Shown piece by piece: positions 21,891-33,500 of a stretch of 60,000 nucleotides of DNA. Positions within the stretch are counted from its first letter, which is position 1. Every line of letters begins with the position of its first letter. Where the stretch lies: assembly GCF_963678635.1 (NCBI RefSeq), contig NC_087065.1:4985209-5045208 (forward strand), read 5' to 3'. Below the pieces are notes generated by a model. It had not been told where the DNA came from and ran no database searches. It saw nothing but the letters and a program-made list of their open reading frames with translations. A program made the position numbers and the translations under genes. The stretch comes from Symsagittifera roscoffensis. Taxonomy: Eukaryota; Xenacoelomorpha; Acoela; Convolutidae.

Positions 21891-24800
21891 TCCTCCACCC
21901 CTAAACAAGAAAGAACGGGAGCGAGCTTTACGGTCGGGCGGGTCAGTTCGCTCGTAACGGTCTTTATGTCGGCGGATCTCGCGCATCCGTCCTTGCCATA
22001 GTGCAGTCTTAGGACACGTGCGAGTGGATAATGTCCACGTGGAGTGTCAGGCTCTATGACCCAAACCAAGTCGCCGGCTTTCAGCTTAACGCCTGACTGG
22101 TTGTGCCACTTTGCCCTCCTATTGAGGGAAGGAACGTATTCCCGCATCCACCGTGTCCATATTGCGTTAGCGTATGATTGCGCTCTGGCGAAACGCTTCT
22201 TATGGTCGAAGTTTTCTTCGAAACTTAGCAACGGAAAACTCGCTGCGTGTTGACCAAGGATAAAATGATTCGGGTTCAACGCCTCTAGATCTAGCGGATC
22301 GGAACTAACGGCTGTTATCGGTCTAGCGTTAAGTGATTGCTCAACAAGGCACAGCGTGGTTCTTAGAACCTCCTCAGTTACTCTTCTGTTGCCTAGGATG
22401 TCATACAAGACGCGCTTAACACTCGGAACTAATCGCTCCCAGGAGCCACCATGGTGCGGTGCGTTGGGTGGATTGAATTTCCACTTGATCCCTTTCTGAA
22501 CACAAACAGCGGGTGCGAGCTTGTTCCAACTCTCAACGCAAGCTAAGAGCTCTTCTTGAGCGCCAACAAAGTTCGTGCCGTTGTCGGACATGATGGTAGT
22601 CGGAGTACCGCGACGTGCATTAAACTTCTCTACGCCCATCACACAAGAGCTTGTGTCGAGCGAGGGGACCACTTCAATATGCACCGCTGTAGTGGTGAGA
22701 CAGGTCAACAAAAAACCCCACCTCTTTTCCTTACTTCTCCGAATTTTAACTAGGAACGGCCCAAAGTAGTCGACACCTGTGTTAGAGAAAGGAGGTTGCT
22801 TGTAACCCAGCCTTTTCAACATCAGATCAGCCATCATATGAGTTACGGTTTGCGCTTTGCGTTTTCGGCACACAACGCAAGTATTTTCAATGTTTCGCAG
22901 CAACCATCGCAAATTTAACCCAAAGTATTTCAAATTATCCACCGCACGCATGTAATCCAAGCCTTGATGGAAATTCCTAACGTGCAAGTGTTTAACCAAT
23001 AACCGAACAACCGCGTGACGTGCATCAAGCATAATCGGATGCTTGCTATCGAAAACGGAAATAACCAAGCGGCTGATGCGCCCAGTCGAGCGAAGGATGC
23101 CAGCTGGTCCAATGAACGGCGAATACTTGGCGATCCGACTATTCTTCGTGATAACTTTACCGGATTTTAGTAGTTTTAGCTCACTAGGAAATGTTTCACC
23201 CTGGGACAGGTAAATGAGCTTCTGTTCAGCAATATCCATTTCACACGGGTCTGTAATTTCTAGTATACTCAACCGGAAATGTTTATGGGATGGCAGCCAT
23301 CTTGCTAAAAATGCTACTGTGCGTTTGTATTTTACAATTGAATTGAATCTCTTCCATTTTTCGATTGGAAGATTTTTCTCTGTCAAAACATCGACGACGA
23401 AATTTGACGAATTTTCCAGACAAATGTCGATATCACATGATAGTCCTTTGAGTCTTATTTTATCAATAACCCTTGTATCAGGCTTGAACGACCAATCAGT
23501 CGTCGTTCTCAGTATACTAGGGCCATTAACCCAGCTGCTTTCCTTGAGGGCTTCCGAAGAAATCCCTCGTGTACCTGTATCAGCTGGGTTATCACCGCTA
23601 AGTATGTGATGCCACTGATCAGTGGTGGTAGACTTCAGAATCTCACCAGTGCGATTACCAACAAAAACGGGTAGTTTACTACAAGAGTGAAGCCACTGAA
23701 GAACAGTGGTACTATCTGTCAATATGAAAATATCCGTAACTTTGAAAGTAAGACCTTTCAAAATTTCTTCTTTTAAGCGGGTTGCAAGAAGAGCCGCTTG
23801 ATGCTCTAACGTTGGAATAGAAAGCGCTTTCATAGGCGCGACGCGGGCTTTGCCAAACACAAAGGCTAATTCGATCTGATGCGAGCTAGCAAGTCGCGCA
23901 CGAAGGAAAGCGACGGCACAGAAAACATCCTGCGAACTATCACCGAACATTTGTAGTTCTATTCGATCGAAAGGTTCACTGAAATAGCTGCGAGGTATTG
24001 TCAGAGAATCTAACAAATGAAGAGCTGAGTGCCACTCCAGGAACTGCTTCTTGATTTCCTCTGGCAGATCATCGTTCCATTTTTGACCGCTGATTCGCCA
24101 GATATTTTTTAATAGAAGGCGAGCTTTCACGGTATACGGAGCCACTAACCCAATTGGATCAAAAACAGAGGAAACAAAACTCAACACGGTACGCTGAGTG
24201 ATTGTTTTGTCTAGTGGACAATCAACCCCTCTACTAACGACTAAGGTATCTTTTACGAGATCCCACTTAAGACCGAGAACATGCGACGACTGGTCTGGAC
24301 TCGCACAAATATCTTTAACAGAGGAATTGGACTCACGGTTGTCCTGATCAAGAGCTGTTGTTACGTCGGGCACGTTGCTGACAAATTTTGTCAGACGAAA
24401 GCCACCTAGTTTAAGCAACGAGATTAAATCCCTACCTAAATTCAAGGCGTCATCCCTGTTTTGAAAAGAATCCAGATAATCATCCATATAAAATTTCTGT
24501 ACAACAGCCGAAGCAGCTTCGGGGTACTCAGCTTGATTATCCGATGAAGTCTTCTGCAAAGCAAAATTCGCACAAGTCGGCGAGTCACGAGCACCAAAAA
24601 AGTGACGCGTATATTGGTGAACTACCACACTTGATGTGGGGTCCTCCCGCCACAAAAAACGAAGAGAAAGTTGATCTTCTTCGAGGACTCCAACCTGTAA
24701 AAACATCCCTTCAATGTCAGCTGAAACTGCGTATTTATGCTGACGGAACCTTAAATGTACAATAATGAGGTTTTGAAGGAGATCCGGGCCAACCAACAGA

Positions 24801-25033
24801 GATTTATTCAAGGAAGCACCATGACACTTCGATGCCCCATTGAGGACTCGGCGCACCTTACCGGGTTTATTCGGGTTCAACACCGGTTGATGCGGGAGAT
24901 ACCACTCACGATCGGCTTGTGATTTGGGATCGTGTACCTTAATGGTTATGACATATCCTTTTTGTATATCTTCTCTAATTGTTTCGGCGTAGTTTTCACG
25001 GAGCGACTGATCCTTATCTAGCCTCTTTTCCAA
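21872..25033 (-). CDS. pol: BEL/Pao pol: reverse transcriptase, RNase H, integrase (intact ORF)
   Basis: 1053 codons are open from the Met at 25033; the frame itself is open from 25072. RT has YMDD at residues 182-185. RNase H has Asp365 (GDSS), Glu410 and Asp440. Integrase has a His/Cys zinc region with CVVC at 719-722, then the catalytic triad Asp755, Asp817 and Glu866. A C-terminal domain with the LKAGDLVWV motif follows, as in other BEL/Pao proteins. The product copies element RNA to DNA and inserts it into the genome. No key residue is missing. The same frame continues upstream into the protease, from which it is separated only by the in-frame stop at 25073-25075. Confidence 0.93.
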   Translation of the reverse strand: MEKRLDKDQSLRENYAETIREDIQKGYVITIKVHDPKSQADREWYLPHQPVLNPNKPGKVRRVLNGASKCHGASLNKSLLVGPDLLQNLIIVHLRFRQHKYAVSADIEGMFLQVGVLEEDQLSLRFLWREDPTSSVVVHQYTRHFFGARDSPTCANFALQKTSSDNQAEYPEAASAVVQKFYMDDYLDSFQNRDDALNLGRDLISLLKLGGFRLTKFVSNVPDVTTALDQDNRESNSSVKDICASPDQSSHVLGLKWDLVKDTLVVSRGVDCPLDKTITQRTVLSFVSSVFDPIGLVAPYTVKARLLLKNIWRISGQKWNDDLPEEIKKQFLEWHSALHLLDSLTIPRSYFSEPFDRIELQMFGDSSQDVFCAVAFLRARLASSHQIELAFVFGKARVAPMKALSIPTLEHQAALLATRLKEEILKGLTFKVTDIFILTDSTTVLQWLHSCSKLPVFVGNRTGEILKSTTTDQWHHILSGDNPADTGTRGISSEALKESSWVNGPSILRTTTDWSFKPDTRVIDKIRLKGLSCDIDICLENSSNFVVDVLTEKNLPIEKWKRFNSIVKYKRTVAFLARWLPSHKHFRLSILEITDPCEMDIAEQKLIYLSQGETFPSELKLLKSGKVITKNSRIAKYSPFIGPAGILRSTGRISRLVISVFDSKHPIMLDARHAVVRLLVKHLHVRNFHQGLDYMRAVDNLKYFGLNLRWLLRNIENTCVVCRKRKAQTVTHMMADLMLKRLGYKQPPFSNTGVDYFGPFLVKIRRSKEKRWGFLLTCLTTTAVHIEVVPSLDTSSCVMGVEKFNARRGTPTTIMSDNGTNFVGAQEELLACVESWNKLAPAVCVQKGIKWKFNPPNAPHHGGSWERLVPSVKRVLYDILGNRRVTEEVLRTTLCLVEQSLNARPITAVSSDPLDLEALNPNHFILGQHAASFPLLSFEENFDHKKRFARAQSYANAIWTRWMREYVPSLNRRAKWHNQSGVKLKAGDLVWVIEPDTPRGHYPLARVLRLHYGKDGCARSADIKTVTSELTRPTVKLAPVLSCLGVEDVAAQM
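21891..21902 (-). other. Polypurine tract of the BEL/Pao element
   Basis: AGGGGTGGAGGA on the minus strand directly abuts the 3' LTR. It is purine-rich with one T and correctly placed to prime plus-strand DNA synthesis. Confidence 0.75.
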
Positions 25034-25072
25034 AGATTTTAATTGAGCTAAGGAGGAAAAATAGTTATTCGG

Positions 25073-26045
25073 TTAAGTACTTTCCTTATCGTTCCAAAGC
25101 ATTAGTACAATGTACCTTTCACCATCGTGAAAGGTGTCATTTTTCAAAACGGACAAAGTGCGTTTGTCGGCGGCGGAACGGGCATCTACTTGCTTGAAGG
25201 CTCCATATGACTCCAACTCATACCAAGTTTCAATTTGGTCCGCAAGAGACCTGTCTTCGACAACACACTTAAAGCAAGACGAGTTCGACTTAAAGGACGG
25301 CGGTAACGGACCACTTAAAACCCAACCTATCGGAAGGCGTACGGCGCACGGTGAAATAGAGTCTTCCCCCAGAAGGTACTCAACGGGTCTTATGGCATGG
25401 TAGAAATCCTGTCCAATGATTATTTCGACTTGCTCATACTTATAATGTATAGGTTTTATTGGAGCCAACTGCGGGTATTTTTCCTGTAACTCAGGAATAC
25501 TTATGCTATCCGATCCAATGCGAATATGATCCTTAACATAAGCTCGAAAATAAAACAAAAAGTCCTTATTATTCGTTTCGGCGGAAACTTGAAAACTTAC
25601 TTGATGGGTTTTCATCAAGCTCGTGGAATTGAATCCATTTATGGTGAGGTTAACAGGAGTGCCAACCAAATGGAGACGTTTTACGAGATCGGCGGACACC
25701 CATGAGTTCGTGGAAGCACTATCGCAAAGAGCTAGGGCATTAGTAATTGTCGCATCCGAAGAGACGGCGAGTGATGCAACTGGCAGGAGGCCTTTAGTTG
25801 ACTCCTGGCTGTGAATATCGCCGACGGCAGCGTTAGTCGATACATCTTTAGTGTTTGCGTTACCTGACGCCGGGGAACTTTTAGTATCCTTAGGAGGAAA
25901 ATTTTTCTCCGCTCCATGTAAGAGCACGTTGTGCGTGCTTTCACAATCTGACTTGGGGCACTTTTTGGCCTTGCTACAATTACGAAAACTGTGGTTGCTC
26001 TGTAAACACGCAAAGCAAAGTTTTTGTTCGGCTCCATTTTTTCTC
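25073..26045 (-). pseudogene. BEL/Pao zinc knuckle and aspartic protease region, interrupted
   Basis: On the minus strand a CX2CX4HX4C zinc knuckle (26017-25976) is followed in the same frame by a retroviral-type aspartic protease. The protease has the active-site-like CDSAST, with D-S-A rather than the more usual D-S/T-G, and an IIGQDFY strand. It ends at a TAA (25073-25075), after which the identical frame runs on into RT. The frame entering from gag is off by one upstream of the knuckle, at an A run near 26040. I read this as decay of a formerly continuous polyprotein. Programmed readthrough or frameshifting is a weaker alternative. Confidence 0.85.
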
Positions 26046-26172
26046 TCTTTGAATACGGCGCAATTTCAAAGAGCGTGTTGACCTTTACATACAGATTATG
26101 GAGGGAATTTTCGTTTTGCTTAGTCTTATCACTTACTTTTGCATAACTAGCAAACACTTTCGTACCTACTTT

Positions 26173-28517
26173 TTACTTCACTGGTTCTTCAGACTTAACC
26201 TTAGAATTAATTTTTTTTAGCCTCTCATGACCCTCCGCTTTTTCTTTAAGCCATTCGTTGAAATCTAGCAGAGTTGGTCGATGCCACTGGCGTCTTACGG
26301 TTTGCATTGACCATGCTTCCTTAAGGTTTGAGGGACGCTTACTCACAGCTTGATTCAGTAAGTTAACACTTTTCAGGTCATCGTTAAAAGATAGACTTGA
26401 ATACGGCAACAAGTCCAGAAATTGTAGAGGAAAAACCAATTACATTTTCCGAGTTATGCATTTTCAGCGGCGGAAAATTACTCAATTTATCTAGATGAGC
26501 CCCTACTACAGCATGCGGCTGCCCGAACTTTCTTTGAAGGGTTGCTAATGCGTCTTCATATAGCACTCCGCTATAGCTATACTCAGCGATTGCGGATTTT
26601 GCTTTACCCACTACGAGCGTTTTCAGATAGGTAAGCTTTTCATCGTCACTGAGTATGGCTGAATCGACCGTCGATATGAATTGCCCAAACCACTCATGCC
26701 AATTAAGTGGGTTGCCATCGAACTGGGTCAGCTTCCATTCAGGGAGATGATCTTTTCGGCTGTGCATGAGTATATTAACCAACCCTCGGAACGAAAGTGG
26801 ACGCTCGACGTCTGCACCAGCTGAATCACCGGGAGTTGGCTCTGTGTAACTCGAAGAGTTACCGTGACAATCAGGAACGAACGGTTGATTAGCATATGAA
26901 GAAATTTCAGGCTGTGCAAAGAACACAGTCCCTCCATTTGTATAAGGAACAAAATTATTCGGAGGAACAATCGGAGTTACTGCGGAAAAAACAGTTCTCG
27001 AAGGAACGTAGTGTTGTTGAGCTGACATTAAAGGGGCAGCAACAGCTGGTCTCCACAAATTACTATAAGGATTATAGTGGTCACTTGAAAAGTTAGAACT
27101 ACTAACGGGAACACGCATATGTTGTTGTGATGGGATTACGGGTGTTTGGTAGCCAGCTACTACTGATCCTGTAGTGTGATGACTTAAGGAAACCTGATTA
27201 ATTGCTTTTGATGCAGAAACGAATGGTACTACACCAAAAGGAACTTCTGCAGATGTTGTCGGAGCAAAATAATTTTCAGAAGTTACCGGGACTACTGACC
27301 CTGTGTTTGGATTAACTAGCACTGGATGAGTGGACAAAAAAATTTGCTGAGGCAAATTGTTAGAAACAGGTTGAATGACCTGCTGTAACCTTACCAGATT
27401 GCTAACGGAAACCTGCGATTGGACCAAATTCGACAAATTATGTCGTTGTCCGGGAATGTGGTTACTGAAATACAATCCCGGATCACTAGAAGCTGCCTGG
27501 CCATTATTCACTCTTGTAAAACTTGATGAGACCATGTAGTTTGTTGATGCAGGATGGGTTTCCTCAGGAGCTGTCGAACGAACGTGCTGCTCTTGATTGG
27601 GAACTAAAACAGCGTCAGGCTGATTGTGTTCGACAGATTCGACCCAGTGACGCGTACGATCCTTTTCGTCTATTGTTAGTTGTGGAGAGATTTGAGTTAA
27701 ACCACTTTCCTCAGCATTCTCGCTGATTTCCGACAACTCATCTTCTAATTCAACCCCTTTCAACTCAATTTCTGCCAGTTTCTTCCTGTGTTCTTCAGCC
27801 AATTCTTCCAACTCTAAACTGCTTTGTTGTTCTAAAAAATTTTGTTTCATCTTGTTTTGCTGCTCTTTCAGTCTTAATGACACCTTTGCCTGCCTCTCAA
27901 GTTCCTCTTGTTGTTTCTTTAAAATCATTATATCGCGCTTTTTCTCAGAAAGTGTTTTCGACGGAGCGGCGGTACACCGACTAGATGTCTGAGAACCCGA
28001 TTGCTGATGTCGGCTGCTTCGGTGTGACAACTTAGAGCGGGTATCTTTTTATGCGACTGGGGTTTTTCACTTTTTCCAGAATGATGAGAAATTTTTGAGC
28101 TGCTATCTAAGTTTTCCGGCTCTGTTACTGCCTCAAAACTTGTTTTATATGAGATAGCTTCCTGTAAAACTTTATCGTTGCTTTGAGTCAGCTTATGAAG
28201 CCACATATCCTGTGCCGGTATAAATTCGTCGGGGTTGGCATTTTTGCAGCCATATAAAACAACTCATTATTTATCTCGATCGCTTGTTCTATATTGTTCC
28301 TACATTTTTCAATATAGGTATCAACTTTTGAGCAACGACTCTGACTCTCTATGTATTCCAAAATTATTTCGTGGCATTTATAAAGTTCGTTTTCGATATT
28401 GCAACGTTTCTCAAACAACTTCTTAATTTTCTTCTGAAACTTAACTTCCATGCTTAATAGTTTCAGAAATAAACGACTCTTAGAAAATACTTTATTTTCA
28501 CTCAAGTAATTCCACAA
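26173..28517 (-). pseudogene. gag: BEL/Pao gag, broken by frameshifts and a stop
   Basis: The largest open piece is 28030-26384 (548 codons). It holds a Lys/Glu/Gln-rich coiled coil, a long Ser/Asn/Gln/Pro-rich middle and a C-terminal capsid-like block around FDGNPLNWHEWFGQF, typical of BEL/Pao gag. Matching pieces in other frames continue it on both sides: 28517-28188 and 28206-27928 upstream, 26439-26173 downstream. This places frame changes near 28230, 28045 and 26400 and a stop at 26173. It would form the particle shell. It is not functional as it stands. Confidence 0.85.
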
Positions 28518-28739
28518 AATACTCTAATGCATCAATAACTTACAAGGGGGAGTAACTTGAAGTTTTAACGCTTTAAATCTATTGTGAATCGCTCTACAAT
28601 TTTTAGGCGACAAACGGTTCCGCTTCTTCTTAGCTTTCAGTGTATTTAGGTCAGCACTGTATCGTCTAAGTAACAACAGAGTCTTCAACTCAAGGGAAGG
28701 GGGCTGATGCAGTTTTTTATACTTTTCGATAAGTATTTG

Positions 28740-29470
28740 GTCTTTGGCCTTTCGCCAGCAAGTAAACTCTGTGAGGAGTTTCGGCTAATTCGGTACTCTG
28801 ACGACTTTCGGCTAAACCGCACAATATGACAATTTTCGGCCAGCTGAACAATTTAACAGCTTTCGTCCAGTTAGACACTTTTCGGCCGACCGCCCACTTT
28901 CGGCCAATTAGACACTTTTCGGCCAAACGCTCACTTTCGGCCAACTGGTAGCTGATATTTTCGTTTTTTCGGCCAAACGCTCACTTTCAGCCAACTGGTA
29001 GCTGATATTTTTGTTTTTTGACCAAACGCTCACTTTCGGCCAACTGGTAGCTGATATTTTTGTATTTTCGGCCAAACGCTCACTTTCGGCCAACTGGTAG
29101 CTGATATTTTCGTATTTTCGGCCAAACGCTCACTTTCGGCCAACTGGTAGCTGATATTTTTGTATTTTCGGCCAAACGCTCACTTTCGGCCAACTGGTAG
29201 CTGATATTTTCGTATTTTCGGCCAAACGCTCACTTTCAGCCAAACACCCACTTTCGGCCAATTGGTAGCTGCTCACTATGACGACTGTCGTCCAACTGGG
29301 TACGCTATGCTAATTTCCGGCCGAACACACACTTTCGGCCAAACGCCCACCTTCGACTTTCGGCCAACTGGGTACGCTATGCTAACTCTCGGCCAAACGC
29401 CCACTTTCGGCCAAACGCCAACTTCCGACTTTCGGCCAACTGGACTCTGCTTGGGCCAACTGCTTTCTAA
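28740..29470 (-). repeat. 50-bp minisatellite in the retrotransposon leader
   Basis: Seven near-perfect 50-bp units start at 28921, 28971, 29020, 29070, 29120, 29170 and 29220 (GGCCAAACGCTCACTTTCGG then CCAACTGGTAGCTGATATTTT). Degenerate units carrying TTCGGCCAA extend it on both sides. It lies between the primer-binding site and gag. Open frames through it are repeat by-products. Confidence 0.9.
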
Positions 29471-29507
29471 ACTACTTTCTGTTTGGGCCAAGTGCTTTCT
29501 AACTGCT

Positions 29508-29525
29508 GTCCCTTGTGGGGCGCCA
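29508..29525 (-). other. Primer-binding site of the BEL/Pao element
   Basis: TGGCGCCCCACAAGGGAC on the minus strand, three bases inside the 5' LTR. TGG matches the CCA end of a tRNA and the next base implies a G discriminator. Both fit a tRNA-Lys-like primer, though the exact tRNA was not identified. Confidence 0.75.
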
Positions 29526-29528
29526 AAA

Positions 29529-29970
29529 TGTGCGCCTAATCTCCGTAAATCAAAAATATGAAGTCGAATGTTTGAATTTAACGAGAGAACTTATCGGCAA
29601 AAACTTCTCGTCCTTTCGGTCGGGTATAACATCATAACTTCCATAATATTCGTCACCAATTCACAGCTTCAATAACAAATTGGCGCAAGCTAGCCACAAG
29701 AACTGGTCGGTAATGTCCTTGAGACAAATTGCTTTTTTTAGCGGTCAGCCCTAATCAAGGCTGAACCGAATTAGAATATAAAAAACAGTTAAAATAGGAT
29801 ATAACCCCCTTTTTTTAGTATATTAATACATGGGCAGGTGGGGTACTCGAACGTACGTCAACTGTCGAGTCTATATAGTAGGCGTTATTGCCACTCGGCC
29901 AACTGTGCTTATTTTATATGCATTTATATTCATATGCATTTGTACTCTCGCTTACATTTGCGCGGCAACA
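29529..29970 (-). repeat. 5' LTR of the BEL/Pao element
   Basis: 442 bp, the partner of 21441-21890. It would contain the element's promoter. It differs from the 3' LTR by an 11-base deletion within the tRNA-like module and scattered substitutions. Confidence 0.95.
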
Positions 29971-29975
29971 GCGAG

Positions 29976-30534
29976 TATTATTCCATAATATTTTTTTTTG
30001 CAAACGAGTTTACGATGGAATACCATTGCGTTGAAGAAAGTACATTTAAAACCATTCATTCTGCTTTGCGACTTCTTAAAAAGGTTAAAGCAGAAAAATT
30101 TGCTTTCCTGTAATTTTCAGCCTAACTGAAATTAAGTTACAAGATAAAATTGGATTAATAGGTAATGATGAAGCAATTATTTTGATAAGTTTAAACAATA
30201 TCAAAAAAAGTAAATCAATTTTTCTGATACTTTATTCATATTGCGAGAAGGTTCAATTCAAACAGGAATTGATTTTAACACCAGATCAGATTAAACAATT
30301 TGATCGCAAGTTCTGACTAATGACAAAAAAAATCTTTTTTGACAAAAATGTCATTATAAAGATATGAAATCATAGAAGTCAGAACTGCATATCATAAATA
30401 ATTAACTGACTTTAATAAAAATCGCAAAAAATTAAAGCAGACGACAACATTTTTGATTATAATTCAAAACTAAAGCAGAAGATATGTAAGCAAAACATAG
30501 AAGTCAGAACTTTATATAATAAAATAATTAACCA
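29976..30534. other. AT-rich, no gene recognised
   Basis: Short open frames without similarity or splice support. A repeated phrase (CATAGAAGTCAGAACT.. at 30372 and 30498) suggests a small local duplication. Confidence 0.4.
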
Positions 30535-33500
30535 ACACTGGCGTCGCTTGCTGAAAGAGTGTGCTCCGACGCAATCAGACAAACGAAATCGTTGCAGCCA
30601 GAGCACGTTATCAACACAGGACACCTCGCATGGATAAGTGAGAATTTCAGCACCGTGGCATCTGAATGTTTGGACAAAATACCAAAAAGTTTGCCAGTCT
30701 TGTCGGCAGCACTTGTTCCTGGCTGATAAAAAAGCTTCAGCAAACTCAAAATATCTTAAACTAGCTAAGCAGCACCCAGAAGAAAGTCAAAGGCGACCAT
30801 AGGTTGTTAAAAATTCAATTATGAGAACTGATTTTGACAATAGTTTTGCGGTTTTCTTGTGCTAGTTTGCCTATTTTGAATTTTTCATGATATTCACTAC
30901 ATCACTTTTTGAAACTTGAAGTATAACTTCTGTGTTGAATGCAGTCGTAACAAAACAACTTTTTTTTTCTTTAAGAACCAAATCGTTATTTTGATTTTTT
31001 TTAATTAAAGTTTTTTTGATGTTTGAGAAAATGGAAATTTTGCATGCATCAACTGTCCTTAAATACTCCAAAACAAAGAACCCGTAATTTTGCAGGTCTT
31101 AATTGCAGATGATTTTTTTATTCTAATTTTTGACCTCAACACACTAATGTTTTTGACTTTTTATGTGACTGTCTAATTAAAAATATTTGGTTAATTTCTA
31201 AATAAACGTTTTTAGGTAAAGAAATTATTGAGTAGCGATTTGAAATCGGCCATTACAAAACGTTTTAAGACAATTTTAAAAGTTAAAATTTTTACAGAAT
31301 TTCTAAAACTTCTCTTCTTGCACGTTTTTTAGTTATCATATAAACAGATTGGCCCATCAAATTTTCAGCCAGAAACAACAAACAACGAAATTAACAATGA
31401 CGGAAAAATAACTTTTTTCTGGTTTTTTCTGCTTTACATGTACAATTTTTCTCGAAACCTCAAAAAATTATTTTTGCTTAATTATCCCTGTTTCCTAATA
31501 ATAATTTCTTATATTAGTCAGAAGAAGTTTTTTGCAATAATCAAAATTGAAATCTAAAAGTGTTGCTTTACTTACAAATTAGCAACAATTGAAACCAAAT
31601 GTTGCAAAAATATTTTCCCAGGCCCAAGCATTGCAAAAACTGACGAAGTTGTTTTGTTGACACTTGAATAAAAATTGCGTGGACAACATCCTTCGGTCTC
31701 ACAAAGCTTTAATCTTTTATAATCCTACAATGACTTTCAGAGCCATCATTAGGGCTGTTCGCTGCATCTCGGCGAAAGACAAAAAGAAAGTGGATTTTTT
31801 CCCGTGTCGCCTGTTGAAATATTTTACTCTGACATAATCAGAGGAACGAAATTGTTGCAGCCAGAGGACATTATCAACACAGGACACCTCGCATGGATAA
31901 GTGAGAATTTCAGCACCGTGGCATCTGAATGTTTGGACAAGATACCAAAAGTTTTACCAGTCCTCTCGGCAGCTCTTGTTCCTGGCTGATAAAAAAAGCT
32001 TCGAGAAACTCGCCGCATTTTAAACTAGCTAAACAGCACCCAGAAGAAAGTCAAAGGCGACCATAGGTTGTTAAAAATTCAATTATCAGAACTGACTATT
32101 GATAATAGTTTAGCGGTTTCCTGGTGCTAAGTTTGCCTATTTTGAATTTTTCATGATATTCACGACATCACTTTTAAAAACTTGAAGTAAATTTCTGTGT
32201 CGAGTGCAGTCGTAACGAAACAAATTTACGACAAACTTTCATGCACAAAACATTTTTTTTTCTGCAAGAACCAAATCGTTATTTTGATTTCTTTTATTCC
32301 AAAAAATTATTTGATGTTTGAGAAAATGGAAATTTTGCGTGCATCAACTGTCCTTAAATACTCCAAAAGAAAATACCCGTAATTTTGCAGGTTTTAACCG
32401 CAGAAGATTTTTTTGTTCTGCTTTTTGACCTGAAAACACCAATGTTTTGATTTTTTATTTCACTATCTAATTGTAAAGATTTTGGGTAACTTCTAAATAA
32501 ACGTTTTTAGATATAGAAATTTTTGAGTAGCGATTTGAAATCGGCCATTACAAATTGTTTTAAGACAATTTTACAAGTTAAAAATTTTATACAACTAATC
32601 AAAATTCTCTTCTTGCACGTTTTTTAATTATCATATAAACAGATTGGCCCATCAAACTTGCAGCCAGAAACAACAAACAACGAAATTAACAAGTACAGAG
32701 GAATAATTTTTCTCTGCCTTTTTTCTGCTTTACATGTACAATTTTTCTCAAAACCTCAAAAAATTATTTTTGCTTAATTATCCCTGTTTCCTAATAATAA
32801 TTTCTTATATTAGTCAGAAGAAGTTTTTTGCAATAATCAAAATTGAAATCTAAAAGTGTTGCTTTACTTACAAATTAGCAACAATTGAAACCAAATGTTG
32901 CAAAAATATTTTCCCAGGCCCAAGCATTGCAAAAACTGACGAAGTTGTTTTGTTGACACTTGAATAAAAATTGCGTGGACAACATCCTTCGGTCTCACAA
33001 AGCTTTAATCTTTTATAATCCTACAATGACTTTCAGAGCCATCATTAGGGCTGTTCGCTGCATCTCGGCGAAAGACAAAAAGAAAGTGGATTTTTTCCCG
33101 TGTCGCCTGTTGAAATATTTTACTCTGACATAATCAGAGGAACGAAATTGTTGCAGCCAGAGGACATTATCAACACAGGACACCTCGCATGGATAAGTGA
33201 GAATTTCAGCACCGTGGCATCTGAATGTTTGGACAAGATACCAAAAGTTTTACCAGTCCTCTCGGCAGCTCTTGTTCCTGGCTGATAAAAAAAGCTTCGA
33301 GAAACTCGCCGCATTTTAAACTAGCTAAACAGCACCCAGAAGAAAGTCAAAGGCGACCATAGGTTGTTAAAAATTCAATTATCAGAACTGACTATTGATA
33401 ATAATTTAGCGGTTTCCTGGTGCTAAGTTTGCCTATTTTGAATTTTTCATGATATTCACGACATCACTTTTAAAAACTTGAAGTAAATTTCTGTGTCGAG

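Larger units (their letters stand above)
21441..29970 (-). mobile_element. Complete BEL/Pao LTR retrotransposon, 8.5 kb, coding region partly decayed
   Basis: The LTRs at 21441-21890 and 29529-29970 both run TGTGCGCC..GGCAACA as seen on +, and so begin TG and end CA on either strand. GCGAG flanks the element on each side (21436-21440, 29971-29975), a 5-bp target duplication. Order on the minus strand: 5' LTR, primer-binding site, minisatellite leader, gag, zinc knuckle, protease, RT, RNase H, integrase, polypurine tract, 3' LTR. This single order of domains, with the peptidase before RT and a C-terminal domain after integrase, is typical of BEL/Pao. By eye the LTRs differ at about 20 positions plus a few indels, so the insertion is not very recent. 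Two stops and several frameshifts disable gag and protease. Confidence 0.95.

Noticed and set aside
22044-25814. Open frames on the + strand opposite the retrotransposon pol
   Set aside because: They are antisense shadows of the real minus-strand polyprotein, with no motifs of their own.
28717-29561. Repetitive open frames (WPKVSVWPK-type on -, TFGQTPT-type on +) next to the 5' LTR
   Set aside because: Products of the 50-bp minisatellite, open on both strands.
31804-33314. The identical 61-codon (+) and 64-codon (-) open frames in array copies 2 and 3 as separate small genes
   Set aside because: They are two copies of the same tandem unit, overlap each other on opposite strands, and the frame best kept among copies 1 to 3 is a different one.
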